Shown here: piece after piece, positions 8,718 to 17,291 of the stretch | Numbering within the stretch: position 1 is the first letter of the stretch | How the letters are laid out: every line of letters starts with the position of its first letter | Source of the DNA: Bacillota bacterium | GTDB lineage: Bacteria; Bacillota; Clostridia; Lachnospirales; Lachnospiraceae | Assembly (NCBI GenBank): GCA_022717655.1 | Contig: JAIIAN010000001.1 | Span: forward strand, 1 to 45,374 | DNA length: 45,374 bases | Reading direction: 5' to 3' | The notes under the pieces: model-generated | Database searches by the model: none | What the model was told of the DNA's origin: nothing | What the model saw: only the letters and a program-made list of their open reading frames with translations | Position numbers and translations under genes: made by a program

Positions 8718-9911
8718 TTATGCAAGACCAAATAATTTGGCCAGGTTTGCTTCATTCATCTTAGAGCCAATGACACAGATTCTTCCTGTGTATTCCGGTG
8801 CACCTTCACGTACATCAGCTTCACCTGGAACCATATCAAAGTAAATCCACTGTCCATCTTCGCCTTCTACCATACCTTTTGCACGCAGTACCATTCCGTA
8901 CTCGTCATTATGATTAGAAAGTGCTTCCAGAATTTCATGAATTCCTTCTTTTGTATATTTCTTTGTTGTCTCTTTGCCCCAGCTTGTGAACACTTCATCT
9001 GCATGATGGTGATGATGATGTTCGTGGTCATGATCGTATCCACATCCACATTCTTCATGGTCGTGGTCATGATGATGTTCATGCTCGTGATCGTGGTCGT
9101 GTCCGCATCCACATTCTTCATGGTCATGATGATGTTCATGCTCGTGATCATGGTCGTGTCCGCATCCACACTCTTCATGGTCATGGTCGTGATGGTGTTC
9201 ATGCTCGTGATCATGGTCGTGTCCGCATCCACACTCTTCATGGTCATGGTCGTGGTCATGATGTCCACCGCATACTGGGCACACTTCCTCTTCCATTAAT
9301 TCTTTTTCCAAAGAGCGGTTATTTTCCATTGTATCCAAAATCTTTTCTCCAGAAAGTTTTTCAATCGGAGTTGTGATAACTGCTGCTGTCTGATTCAGTC
9401 CACGGATAATCTCAAGTGCTGTTGCAATTTTTTCTTCAGATGCTTTATCGGTTCTGCTTAAGATAACAGTTCCTGCATACTCAATCTGGTTGCTGAAAAA
9501 TTCACCGAAGTTTTTCATATACATTTTGCATTTTGTTGCATCCACTACAGTTGTAAAGCTGTTTAACTTGATTTCTACTTCGTTTTCAATTTTCTGAACA
9601 GCTTTGATAACATCAGAAAGTTTTCCAACACCTGATGGTTCGATTACGATACGCTGTGGTTCATATTTTGCGATTACTTCTTTTAAAGCAGTTCCAAAAT
9701 CACCCACTAAAGAACAGCAGATACAGCCGGAATTCATTTCACGAATCTCTACTCCTGCTTCTTTTAAGAAACCGCCGTCGATACCGATTTCACCAAATTC
9801 ATTTTCAATGAGAACAACCTGCTCGCCTTTATATGCCTCTTTTAATAACTTTTTAATCAATGTTGTTTTACCTGCTCCAAGAAATCCTGAAAAAATATCA
9901 ATTTTTGTCAT
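8718..9911 (-). CDS. CobW/COG0523 metallochaperone GTPase with His/Cys repeat tract
   Basis: Probable zinc (or cobalt/nickel) chaperone in the cytoplasm, 397 aa. Walker A GFLGAGKTT is at 9-17, the metal-binding GCICC at 62-66 and the guanine box SRTD at 152-155. A metal-binding tract at 217-303 is made of four HDHDHE-EECGCG-HDHDHEHE units, followed by the CobW C-terminal domain. A CPVCGG motif immediately precedes the tract. ATG 9911 was preferred over the in-frame TTG two codons upstream because AAAGGAAG is well placed. The gene next to it is a second CobW protein. No B. subtilis-type Zur box was recognised upstream; the leader contains a hairpin instead. Confidence 0.88.
   Translation of the reverse strand: MTKIDIFSGFLGAGKTTLIKKLLKEAYKGEQVVLIENEFGEIGIDGGFLKEAGVEIREMNSGCICCSLVGDFGTALKEVIAKYEPQRIVIEPSGVGKLSDVIKAVQKIENEVEIKLNSFTTVVDATKCKMYMKNFGEFFSNQIEYAGTVILSRTDKASEEKIATALEIIRGLNQTAAVITTPIEKLSGEKILDTMENNRSLEKELMEEEVCPVCGGHHDHDHDHEECGCGHDHDHEHEHHHDHDHEECGCGHDHDHEHEHHHDHEECGCGHDHDHEHEHHHDHDHEECGCGYDHDHEHHHHHHADEVFTSWGKETTKKYTKEGIHEILEALSNHNDEYGMVLRAKGMVEGEDGQWIYFDMVPGEADVREGAPEYTGRICVIGSKMNEANLAKLFGLA
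9003..9263. repeat. In-frame tandem repeat coding the His/Cys metal tract
   Basis: Four units of 57-63 bp inside the CobW gene, each coding a EECGCG core flanked by His-Asp/Glu dipeptides. Cores are spaced 21, 19 and 21 residues apart. Units differ by whole codons, so unit number may vary between strains. Confidence 0.9.
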
Positions 9912-9980
9912 CTTCAATTACTTCCTTTCCAAAACAAATGTTTAAAGACTCCAAGCGTACATTTTGTATAGCACGGTAAA

Positions 9981-10017
9981 AGGGGACGAAAGTTCCACTT
10001 TCAGTACTTCCGCCCCT
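9981..10017 (-). promoter_or_regulatory. Leader hairpin upstream of the CobW gene
   Basis: A stem of about 12 bp forms from AGGGG-CGGAAGT and ACTTTCGTCCCCT on the minus strand. One pair is U-G in minus-strand RNA but A-C in plus-strand RNA, which favours the minus strand as the folded one. It is followed by CCCCTTTTA, a weak terminator-like run. It could be an attenuator or an RNA stability element; no known riboswitch was recognised. Confidence 0.45.
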
Positions 10018-10036
10018 GTTTATCATCTATTTTAGG

Positions 10037-10066
10037 ATTTTACCACAACTAACTCGAAATTGTCTA
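10037..10066 (-). promoter_or_regulatory. Putative promoter of the CobW gene
   Basis: Minus-strand TAGACA (10061-10066) and TAAAAT (10037-10042) are 18 bases apart. Transcription would begin near 10030, giving a leader of about 115 bases that includes the hairpin at 9981-10017. Confidence 0.5.
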
Positions 10067-10189
10067 GTCCATCATATAAAAAATAGCTGGTATCAAATAA
10101 TTTTTTTCTGACAATCTTTTCACTTTCTTTTTACGAAAAGTGTGTTAGAATGAGATGGAACATGTTGTTGAAAAAAGGGGATTTTTATT

Positions 10190-11227
10190 ATGTACAGTTT
10201 TCAGAATGATTACAGCGAAGGAGCACATCCAAACATTCTTCGCGCACTTGAAACCATCAACTACCACCAGAATAATTCTTACGGATTAGATGAGCACTGC
10301 GATAATGCCCGTGATAAAATCCAGGAATCACTGGAAAATTATGGAGTTGATATTCATTTTATTACCGGAGGAACGCTGACGAATCTTACGTTTCTTTCGC
10401 ATGCTCTGCGCCCTTATGAGGCAGTCATCAGTGTGGATACCGGTCATATTAATACACACGAAACCGGAGCGATTGAAGCAAGCGGACATAAAGTGCTCTC
10501 TATTCCTTGTACCGATGGAAAACTGACTGCTGACCTGATTCGTCCGGTCTTAAAACAGCACGAAAATGAGCATTGGGTAGAACCTCGTCTGGTCTATATT
10601 TCTCTCCCAACCGAACTCGGAACCGTCTACACAAAAGAAGAACTTGAGAAACTTTATCAGTTCTGCAAACGCCACAATCTGTATCTCTATATCGATGGTG
10701 CACGTCTTGCCATGGCACTTGCCGTAGAAGAGACCCAGCTGACCTTAAAAGATTTGCCGGATTTATGCGATGCCTTTTATATTGGCGGTACAAAAAACGG
10801 AGCTATGTTTGGAGAAGCACTCGTTTTAGTAAACGATGATTTAAAAGACCATTTCCGTTTTAATATGAAACAGCGTGGTGCGATTCTCGCCAAAGGCTGG
10901 ATGATTGGCGTACAGTTTGAAGAACTCTTTCAAGATAATTTATATCTCGAACTCGGAAAACGCAGTGTTGCACTTGCCCAGCGTTTAAAACAGGGATTCA
11001 TTGACTGCAAGATTCCATTTTTATGCGATTCACCTACCAATCAGCTTTTCCCTATTTTCCCGGATGAATTCGCCAAAAAGATTAATGAGAATTATGTCAC
11101 AACTTTCCAGTGCAAACCGGATGAAAACCATACCTGTCTTCGTTTCTGCACCTCCTGGGCGACAAATGAACAGGCAGTTGAAGATTTTATCAAAGATTTA
11201 AAACAGTGGTCTTATATCTATGCTTGA
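10190..11227 (+). CDS. Threonine aldolase / beta-eliminating lyase family
   Basis: PLP enzyme of 345 aa, most likely a low-specificity L-threonine aldolase (threonine or allo-threonine to glycine and acetaldehyde). The fold-type I landmarks are present: TGGTLTN for the phosphate site near residue 60, YIDGARLA with the cofactor-binding Asp near 169, and YIGGTKNG with the Schiff-base Lys near 202. An AGGGG site lies about 10 bases before the ATG. The stop codon overlaps the -35 box of the thiC promoter, so no shared function with thiC is implied. Other members of this family cleave different beta-hydroxy amino acids, so substrate is not settled. Confidence 0.85.
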   Translation: MYSFQNDYSEGAHPNILRALETINYHQNNSYGLDEHCDNARDKIQESLENYGVDIHFITGGTLTNLTFLSHALRPYEAVISVDTGHINTHETGAIEASGHKVLSIPCTDGKLTADLIRPVLKQHENEHWVEPRLVYISLPTELGTVYTKEELEKLYQFCKRHNLYLYIDGARLAMALAVEETQLTLKDLPDLCDAFYIGGTKNGAMFGEALVLVNDDLKDHFRFNMKQRGAILAKGWMIGVQFEELFQDNLYLELGKRSVALAQRLKQGFIDCKIPFLCDSPTNQLFPIFPDEFAKKINENYVTTFQCKPDENHTCLRFCTSWATNEQAVEDFIKDLKQWSYIYA

Positions 11228-11252
11228 CAAACATTAGAATAGACGATATGAT
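11224..11252 (+). promoter_or_regulatory. Promoter of the thiC riboswitch transcript
   Basis: TTGACA (11224-11229) and TATGAT (11247-11252) are separated by 17 bases, a near-consensus housekeeping promoter. Its -35 box overlaps the stop codon of the preceding gene. Transcription would start just before the riboswitch. Confidence 0.8.
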
Positions 11253-11261
11253 ATAAAGAAA

Positions 11262-11351
11262 AAGGGGAGCTGACGCGTCGGCTGAGAGGAAATGCGAACG
11301 GATTTCGACCCTAAGAACCTGATACGGATAATGCCGGCGTAGGAAGCATAT
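11262..11351 (+). promoter_or_regulatory. TPP riboswitch (THI box)
   Basis: The aptamer shows the conserved GGGG-AGC start, the GGCTGAGAGGA segment (P2/J2-3), the GACCCTAAGAACCTGA core with the TPP-pyrophosphate contacts, and the closing GGATAATGCCGGCGTAGG. It controls thiC downstream through the terminator at 11368. Rising TPP should stop transcription. Confidence 0.95.
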
Positions 11352-11367
11352 TTTAGTGTGAACAGTT

Positions 11368-11399
11368 AAGGTGTACCCGTTTGGGGTGCACCTTTTTTT
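11368..11399 (+). terminator. Riboswitch-controlled terminator before thiC
   Basis: AGGTGTACCC (11369-11378) pairs with GGGTGCACCT (11384-11393), followed by a run of seven T. It is the expression platform of the TPP riboswitch. Confidence 0.88.
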
Positions 11400-11482
11400 G
11401 TTTCTTTTCTGTTTCGTTAGAAACTGCCTATTTATATGCTGAAGCAAAAGCTTATCGGATAAGCGAAAGGAGTACACACACT

Positions 11483-12790
11483 ATGAGTTACACAACACAG
11501 ATGGATGCCGCAAGGAAAGGCATCATCACAAAAGAAATGGAAATCGCAGCAAAGAAAGAAAACATGGATGTCAAAGAATTAATGGAATACATGGCAAAGG
11601 GACAGGTTATCATCCCTTGCAATAAACTCCATACTTCAATTGAACCAAATGCAATCGGTTCGATGCTGAAAACAAAAATCAACGTAAACCTTGGAATTTC
11701 CAGAGACTGGAAAGACATGGATATGGAAATCGAAAAAGTAAACAACGCAGTCAAAATGGGGGCTGAATCCATCATGGATTTAAGTTCTTACGGAGATACC
11801 CGTACCTTCCGTAAACGTCTTACCAAAGAATGTCCGGCCATGATCGGTACTGTTCCGATTTATGACGCAGTTGTTTATTATCACAAACCATTAAAAGAAA
11901 TCACTTCCAAAGAATGGATTGATATCGTGCGTATGCATGCGGAAGACGGGGTTGACTTTATGACCATCCACTGTGGTATCAATAAAGCCACCGCAGGACG
12001 TTTCAAAGCAAACCGTCGTCTTACCAACATCGTTTCCCGTGGTGGTTCTATCATTTTTGCATGGATGGAAATGACCGGTGAGGAAAACCCATTCTATGAA
12101 CATTATGATGAAATTCTTGACATTTGTCGCGAATACGACATCACTATGAGTCTTGGAGATGCCTGCCGTCCAGGATGTTTAAAAGATGCTTCTGATATCT
12201 CCCAGATTGAAGAGCTTGTTACTTTAGGCGAACTGACCGCACGTGCATGGGAAAAAGACGTACAGGTTATGGTAGAAGGACCTGGTCATATGCCAATGAA
12301 CCAGATTGCCGCAAATATGGAAATTCAGAAAACAATCTGCAAGGGTGCACCTTTCTATGTACTCGGACCTTTAGTAACGGATATCGCTCCAGGCTATGAC
12401 CATATCACAGCCGCAATCGGTGGTGCAATCGCTGCTGCTTCCGGAGCTTCCTTCCTTTGCTATGTAACTCCTGCAGAGCATCTGCGTCTGCCAAGCCTTG
12501 ATGACGTAAAAGAAGGCATCATCGCTTCTCGAATTGCAGCACATGCCGCAGATATTGCAAAAGGCGTAAAAGGTGCCATCGAATGGGATCACCAGATGAG
12601 CCTTGCAAGAAAGAAATTAGATTGGGAAGAAATGTTTGATATCTGTATTGACCCGGAAAAAGCAAGACGCTACCGCGCCGAAGCCAAACCGGAAAAAGAA
12701 GATACCTGCAGTATGTGTGGAAACTTCTGTGCTGTAAAAAACATGAACCGTATCTTAGACGGGGAAATTGTAAATATTTACGATGAATGA
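11483..12790 (+). CDS. thiC: Phosphomethylpyrimidine synthase ThiC
   Basis: Radical SAM enzyme that turns aminoimidazole ribotide into the hydroxymethylpyrimidine phosphate of thiamine. The length from ATG 11483 is 435 aa. This start has a GAAAGGAG site; the open frame further upstream runs through the terminator and is not coding. Signature segments are SIMDLSSYGDTR, EDGVDFMTIHCG, VMVEGPGHMPMNQI and the C-terminal cluster motif CSMCGNFC, which binds the 4Fe-4S cluster. It stands alone under a TPP riboswitch; thiazole genes lie about 31 kb away at the right end of the window. Confidence 0.97.
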   Translation: MSYTTQMDAARKGIITKEMEIAAKKENMDVKELMEYMAKGQVIIPCNKLHTSIEPNAIGSMLKTKINVNLGISRDWKDMDMEIEKVNNAVKMGAESIMDLSSYGDTRTFRKRLTKECPAMIGTVPIYDAVVYYHKPLKEITSKEWIDIVRMHAEDGVDFMTIHCGINKATAGRFKANRRLTNIVSRGGSIIFAWMEMTGEENPFYEHYDEILDICREYDITMSLGDACRPGCLKDASDISQIEELVTLGELTARAWEKDVQVMVEGPGHMPMNQIAANMEIQKTICKGAPFYVLGPLVTDIAPGYDHITAAIGGAIAAASGASFLCYVTPAEHLRLPSLDDVKEGIIASRIAAHAADIAKGVKGAIEWDHQMSLARKKLDWEEMFDICIDPEKARRYRAEAKPEKEDTCSMCGNFCAVKNMNRILDGEIVNIYDE

Positions 12791-12816
12791 TACTACAACT
12801 GATAAGATAAAATGAC

Positions 12817-12857
12817 AAAAATGGAGTTTTTGGCTCAAACCAAAAACTCCATTTTTT
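12817..12857. terminator. Bidirectional terminator, thiC / DUF488 gene
   Basis: A perfect 17-bp stem runs AAAAATGGAGTTTTTGG / CCAAAAACTCCATTTTT around the loop CTCAAA. It serves both convergent genes. The last codons and stop of the minus-strand gene (stop at 12835) lie inside the stem and loop. Confidence 0.9.
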
Positions 12858-13260
12858 CAAAATATTTGATATACTCTGCTTTCGTTTCTATTTTTGCTCC
12901 CATTCCAAGCAATATTCCCGCTATAATGCTTCTATGACAAAGCGCTTCTTTCTCACAGTAACATCCCAGTATGATATTTTTTTCTCTGCTTTTTTCACAC
13001 AACCATCCAAGCTTCTCTAGCGCACTTTGATTTTTTACAAGGTCGTCTAAAAAACCAGGTACATAAACGGTTTGAAAATATTCTTCATCAAAGATTCCAA
13101 GGTGGAATGCCTTTCTGTATGCTTTAAATACTTCCTTTGAAGGACTCAGTTCCTGCACCAGCTTTTCTGTTGTGGGAGTTGAGTCTGGGGAACGGACAAT
13201 CCACCAGACTTCATCATATTTTGTTTCATCAATTTTGGGGATACATCCGGTGTAAATCAT
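12835..13260 (-). CDS. DUF488-like protein
   Basis: Small cytoplasmic protein of 141 aa and unknown function. The C-terminal LGCYCEKEALCHRSIIAGIL segment resembles the conserved Cys-x-Cys...Cys-His-Arg block of DUF488 proteins. The N-terminal half, with WWIVRSPDSTP, is also compatible. AGAGGTG precedes the ATG. It is divergent from the AAA-ATPase gene region and has no obvious operon partner. Family assignment rests on the C-terminal motif only. Confidence 0.65.
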   Translation of the reverse strand: MIYTGCIPKIDETKYDEVWWIVRSPDSTPTTEKLVQELSPSKEVFKAYRKAFHLGIFDEEYFQTVYVPGFLDDLVKNQSALEKLGWLCEKSREKNIILGCYCEKEALCHRSIIAGILLGMGAKIETKAEYIKYFEKMEFLV

Positions 13261-13324
13261 GATGGTTCACCTCTTTTCTCTTTCTTTTCCACCTTATCCT
13301 TGATGGTTAGCGAAAAAGTTTATA

Positions 13325-13353
13325 TTGATTTTTCTATTATTCTAACATATGAT
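13325..13353 (+). promoter_or_regulatory. Putative promoter of a short transcript
   Basis: TTGATT (13325-13330) and TATGAT (13348-13353) are separated by exactly 17 bases. The predicted start is near 13360. It points to the terminator-like hairpin 40 bases further on. Confidence 0.55.
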
Positions 13354-13359
13354 GATTAT

Positions 13360-13432
13360 AGCTAAGGAAATTGGTGAGTTTCCAATAGGCAAAACAAAAA
13401 CCCTCAGAGTTGCCCCTCTGAGTTTTTTTTTG
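13360..13432 (+). ncRNA. Candidate small RNA or leader attenuator
   Basis: A stretch of about 72 bases between a promoter and a strong terminator, with no credible reading frame. A first small hairpin, ATTGG...CCAAT, is followed by an A-rich linker and the terminator hairpin. It may be a free small RNA or the attenuated leader of the AAA-ATPase gene 135 bases downstream. No known RNA family was recognised. Confidence 0.35.
13398..13432 (+). terminator. Intrinsic terminator upstream of the AAA-ATPase gene
   Basis: CTCAGAG (13403-13409) pairs with CTCTGAG (13416-13422), followed by nine T. The A-run on the left lets it work on the other strand too. It does not end any annotated gene, which is the reason for the small-RNA call. 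Confidence 0.7.
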
Positions 13433-13566
13433 TAGTATACCATAAGCTTTTATACTAATAAAGAATTGATTTATATCCTCATTCCACCTGATTCTAATAT
13501 GGACTTATCATATCACAATATGCTAAGATTAATATTATATTTCTTGGCTCGAAAGGAGGTCTTCCA

Positions 13567-15240
13567 ATGCATACATTCCATCTTCCAGTCGGAATTTCTG
13601 ATTTTGCAGAAATTCGGGAAAATCATTTTTACTATGTCGATAAATCGTTGCTAGTGGAACAGCTATTAAAAACAACTGGCACAAAAGTGACTTTAATTAC
13701 ACGCCCTAGACGTTTTGGAAAAACAATCGGAATGAGCATGTTAGCAAATTTTTTTGACATAAGAAAAGAGAGCAGCAAGTTATTTGAAGGACTAAACATC
13801 ACGCAAAATCAGACGTTATGCAAAAAATGGATGAATCAATGGCCAACTATCTTCTTTTCTTTAAAAGATATCGACGGTTTGACATTTGAGAGTGCCTATA
13901 ATCAGCTTCTAATTCAAATCTCAGACCTCTACAAAGAACACACTTACCTGCTAGACTGTGAAGAAATTGACAGCGATGATAAAAAAATTTTTCTTAAATT
14001 AAAGGCAACTGAAGCAAATGAGGCACAGGTAAGCCGCGCTTTAAGCACTTTAATGCGTATGCTAAATATCTATTATAAAAAACCTGTTATCCTCCTTTTA
14101 GACGAATACGATGTTCCTATTGCAAAAGCAAGCACTCATGGTTACTATGATAAAATGCTTGAGGTAATGAAACTGATGATGAGCACTGCTTTAAAAGATA
14201 ATAGTACCCTTCATTTTGCCGTCATTACCGGATGTTTAAAAATTGCCAAAGAAAGTATTTTTACAGGAACCAATAATTTTGTTTCCGATACAATCACAGA
14301 TTCCAGATTGAACGAATATTTTGGTTTTACTCAAGAAGAAGTCAATACTTTGTTAAAAGCCGCAAATGCAACAACCCATTCCGAAGAAATAAAACACTGG
14401 TATGATGGTTATCATTTCGGGAATGTTGACGTTTACTGTCCGTGGGATGTAATGAATTATCTACGTGACCTTCAATTAAATCCAAATGCAAAGCCTGAAA
14501 GTTATTGGAATAATACCAGTGATAATTCCATCATCCGTTCTTTTATTGATTATGCCGGAAGTAATATTACAAAAAAACTAGAGACTCTACTTTCCGGAAA
14601 TTCTATTTCTCAACAGATTGATGAAAACCTCACTTACGATTATCTACATTCTTCTGAAGAAAATTTATGGAGTATTTTGTATCTAACAGGTTATCTGACA
14701 AGCTCAAAAACCGACTCTCTTTCTGTCTCTGGCAGTAATGAAATTTCTACATTAAAAATTCCAAATGCAGAAATAAAGGAAATTTTTGAGACAACTATTA
14801 TGAAATGGTTTAGCGATAATGCAAAAGTCTGGAATCGAAAAGCATTATTTGATGCAGTCTGGAACGGAGACAGCCTTTCTTTAACAGAAGAAATGAGCAA
14901 ACTTCTAAGAAGAACCATCAGTTATCATGATTACAAAGAAGATTTTTATCATGCCTTTCTTGCCGGTATCTTCACTGGTGCAGGGTACATGGTGGAATCT
15001 AATCGGGAACACGGTGAAGGACGAAGTGATGTGGTTGTTTATGATTCTTTGAATGGAAAGGTTGCAATCTTTGAAGCTAAATATTCTGAAAAATTAAAAG
15101 ATATGGAAAATGACTGTAATCGTGCACTTCGTCAGATAAATACCCGAATGTACGCAGAAGAATATGAAGATGACTACGACCAGATTCTTTGTTATGGTAT
15201 TTCATTTTTTAAAAAACGGTGTCTAGTTAAAATACAGTAA
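13567..15240 (+). CDS. AAA-ATPase-like / PD-(D/E)XK nuclease protein
   Basis: 557 aa. The N-terminal part is the predicted AAA-ATPase of the PF09820 type, with a Walker A variant RPRRFGKT at 46-53 and Walker B VILLLDEYDVP at 174-184. The C-terminus is a DUF1703/PF08011 nuclease-like domain with Asp 488 (SDVVVYD) and the catalytic-type FEAK (Glu 503, Lys 505), so the nuclease site looks intact. An AAAGGAGG site fixes the ATG. Such proteins are common and often multi-copy in gut anaerobes and protist-associated bacteria; their role is not established. It is more AT-rich than neighbouring genes and stands alone, which suggests a mobile or accessory origin. Function is unknown. Confidence 0.85.
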   Translation: MHTFHLPVGISDFAEIRENHFYYVDKSLLVEQLLKTTGTKVTLITRPRRFGKTIGMSMLANFFDIRKESSKLFEGLNITQNQTLCKKWMNQWPTIFFSLKDIDGLTFESAYNQLLIQISDLYKEHTYLLDCEEIDSDDKKIFLKLKATEANEAQVSRALSTLMRMLNIYYKKPVILLLDEYDVPIAKASTHGYYDKMLEVMKLMMSTALKDNSTLHFAVITGCLKIAKESIFTGTNNFVSDTITDSRLNEYFGFTQEEVNTLLKAANATTHSEEIKHWYDGYHFGNVDVYCPWDVMNYLRDLQLNPNAKPESYWNNTSDNSIIRSFIDYAGSNITKKLETLLSGNSISQQIDENLTYDYLHSSEENLWSILYLTGYLTSSKTDSLSVSGSNEISTLKIPNAEIKEIFETTIMKWFSDNAKVWNRKALFDAVWNGDSLSLTEEMSKLLRRTISYHDYKEDFYHAFLAGIFTGAGYMVESNREHGEGRSDVVVYDSLNGKVAIFEAKYSEKLKDMENDCNRALRQINTRMYAEEYEDDYDQILCYGISFFKKRCLVKIQ

Positions 15241-15247
15241 TTTCCTA

Positions 15248-15291
15248 ATAAAAAACGGAGTTTTCAGACCCCAAAAGTCCAAAAACTCCGT
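15248..15291 (-). terminator. Terminator of glgB
   Basis: On the minus strand ACGGAGTTTT pairs with AAAACTCCGT (15282-15291 with 15255-15264), followed by a T-run. It lies 7 bases after the glgB stop. The plus strand lacks a T-run here. Confidence 0.8.
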
Positions 15292-15298
15292 CCTCTAA

Positions 15299-17209
15299 TT
15301 AATATGTAAATACAGCAACTCCATAAGCCGGTAATGGATATGCGAAAGAAAATGCTCTTCCATCACATTCTTTTTTCTGTGCCATATAAACGGTTTTCTC
15401 TACCGGCACATCTCCACCAAATTTCGGATCTTTGCTGTTTAATACCAGACGGTACTGTTTCTTTTTCGGAACACCGACACGATAATCATCCCTCGCTACC
15501 GGTGTACAGTTAATGACAAACAACAGATTATTTCTTCCTGTCGGTGATTTTCTGATAAAGCTGTAAATGCTTCTGTAAGCATCATCCGCATTAATCCACT
15601 CAAATGCACCTTCTGTGTGGTCTGTTGCATAAAGTGCCGGATATTTCTTATACATTTTCAGCAGTTCTTTCACATAATCTCTTAGCTCACGATGGCTGGA
15701 CTCTGCTGTTAAATACCAGTCGAGTTCTCTTGCTTCGCTCCATTCCTGATACTGTCCAAATTCCTGACCCATAAAAAGCAGTTTTTTACCCGGATGTCCA
15801 AGCATATAAGAATAACCAACTTTTAAGTTTTCGATTTTATCCTGTCCAAGTCCCGGCATTTTATTAATCATGGAACATTTTAAATGAACCACTTCATCGT
15901 GTGATAAGACAAGCACATAATTTTCGCTGTATGCATAAGTCAGAGAGAACGTCATTTTATGATGATTAAACTGACGGAAATACGGGTCGAGTTTCATATA
16001 CTCAAGAAAATCATGCATCCATCCCATGTTCCACTTTAAGCTGAATCCTAAACCGCCTTCTTCCGGATGTGCCGTTACTTTCGGCCATGCCGTGGACTCT
16101 TCGGCAATCATAACCGTTCCTTTGTTTCTTCCAAGTACGACTGTATTTAAATGTTTGAAAAATTCAATCGCTTCTAAGTTTTTATTTTCTCCGTATTTAT
16201 TCGGAACCCACTGTCCGTTTTCTCTTCCGTAATCCAGATACAACATGGAAGCGACTGCATCTACACGAAGTCCGTCAATGTGATACTGTTCCATCCAGAA
16301 CAGCGCATTTGCAATCAGGAAATTCTTTACTTCATTTTTTTCATAATCAAATACTTTTGTTCCCCAGTCCGGATGTTCACCCTTTCTCGGGTCTGCATAT
16401 TCATAAGTCGGTGTACCGTCAAAATCAGCCAGTCCATGGGCATCTTTTGGGAAATGCGCCGGTACCCAGTCTAAGATGACACCGATTTTATTTTTATGCA
16501 TGTAATTGACAAAATACTGGAAATCATCCGGTGTGCCGTGTCTGGAAGTCGGTGCATAATAACCAGTTACCTGATAGCCCCAAGAACCATCAAATGGATG
16601 TTCTGCGATTCCCATTAATTCTACATGGGTATAACCCATATCTTTTACATATTCTGCCAGAGAATGTGCAAGTTCTCTGTAATTATAGAATCCATCCTCA
16701 TCACGTTCATTCTGCGGATGTTTTCTCCATGAACCCGGATGTACTTCATAAATGGACATTGCATCTTTATTGACATCATAGTTCTGACGATTTTTCATCC
16801 ATACAGAATCATTCCATTTAAAGTTTGTGATATCATAAACGCGGGAAGCATTTCCTGGACGTTTTTCTGCATAATTTGCATAAGGGTCAGCCTTATAAAG
16901 CAGTTCTCCCGATGGTGATGTGATACAGAATTTATATAAGTCTCCAGATTTGACTCCTGGTATGAAAAGCTGATAAATTCCCATGTCATTATCACATTTC
17001 ATAATGTTTTTCTCTGGGTCCCATCCATTAAAATCTCCAACTACCGCTACTTCCTGTGCACGAGGAGCCCATACTGCGAAATAAACACCGTCTTTTCCTT
17101 TCTGTTTTGTCGGATGTGCTCCCATGAGTTTATAAATCTCATAATGTGTTCCCTGACCGAACAGATAACGGTCCATTTCCGTAATCTTTAAAGTTTGATT
17201 TTTCGCCAT
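15299..17209 (-). CDS. glgB: 1,4-alpha-glucan branching enzyme
   Basis: Makes alpha-1,6 branches in glycogen. It has 636 aa. An N-terminal CBM48 domain (about 20-130, with WAPRAQEVAVVGDFNGW) precedes the GH13 barrel. The nucleophile is Asp 317 in GLRVDAVASMLY and the acid/base is Glu 370 in MIAEEST; YVLVLSHDEVVH carries the third carboxylate. The start follows AAGGGG. No other glycogen genes are adjacent, so it is transcribed alone between its own promoter and terminator. Confidence 0.95.
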   Translation of the reverse strand: MAKNQTLKITEMDRYLFGQGTHYEIYKLMGAHPTKQKGKDGVYFAVWAPRAQEVAVVGDFNGWDPEKNIMKCDNDMGIYQLFIPGVKSGDLYKFCITSPSGELLYKADPYANYAEKRPGNASRVYDITNFKWNDSVWMKNRQNYDVNKDAMSIYEVHPGSWRKHPQNERDEDGFYNYRELAHSLAEYVKDMGYTHVELMGIAEHPFDGSWGYQVTGYYAPTSRHGTPDDFQYFVNYMHKNKIGVILDWVPAHFPKDAHGLADFDGTPTYEYADPRKGEHPDWGTKVFDYEKNEVKNFLIANALFWMEQYHIDGLRVDAVASMLYLDYGRENGQWVPNKYGENKNLEAIEFFKHLNTVVLGRNKGTVMIAEESTAWPKVTAHPEEGGLGFSLKWNMGWMHDFLEYMKLDPYFRQFNHHKMTFSLTYAYSENYVLVLSHDEVVHLKCSMINKMPGLGQDKIENLKVGYSYMLGHPGKKLLFMGQEFGQYQEWSEARELDWYLTAESSHRELRDYVKELLKMYKKYPALYATDHTEGAFEWINADDAYRSIYSFIRKSPTGRNNLLFVINCTPVARDDYRVGVPKKKQYRLVLNSKDPKFGGDVPVEKTVYMAQKKECDGRAFSFAYPLPAYGVAVFTY

Positions 17210-17246
17210 AAGCTTTCCCCTTCTTTAAACTGATAATTTTCTATCA

Positions 17247-17277
17247 TTTATATTTTTATTTTTTCTTTTTCTGTCAA
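17247..17277 (-). promoter_or_regulatory. Putative glgB promoter
   Basis: Minus-strand TTGACA (17272-17277) is a perfect -35 box. An AT-rich -10 (TATAAA, 17247-17252, or ATATAA one base upstream) follows after 18-19 bases. Confidence 0.55.
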
Positions 17278-17291
17278 ACCCCGCAGCCATT

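Noticed and set aside
9003..9263. Possible CRISPR array
   Set aside because: The repeats are in frame, vary by codons and code a metal-binding tract; there are no unique spacers.
8910..9299. Plus-strand open frame of Met/Val repeats opposite the His tract
   Set aside because: It is the antisense of the His/Cys repeat, where codons CAT/CAC read as ATG/GTG. No ribosome site or family is seen.
9912..10189. Zur operator upstream of the CobW gene
   Set aside because: I looked for the B. subtilis-type AAATCGTAATNATTACGATTT palindrome and saw nothing close. Zinc regulation is therefore not claimed.
11381..11482. Upstream extension of thiC
   Set aside because: It runs through the riboswitch terminator; ATG 11483 has GAAAGGAG and matches the family start.
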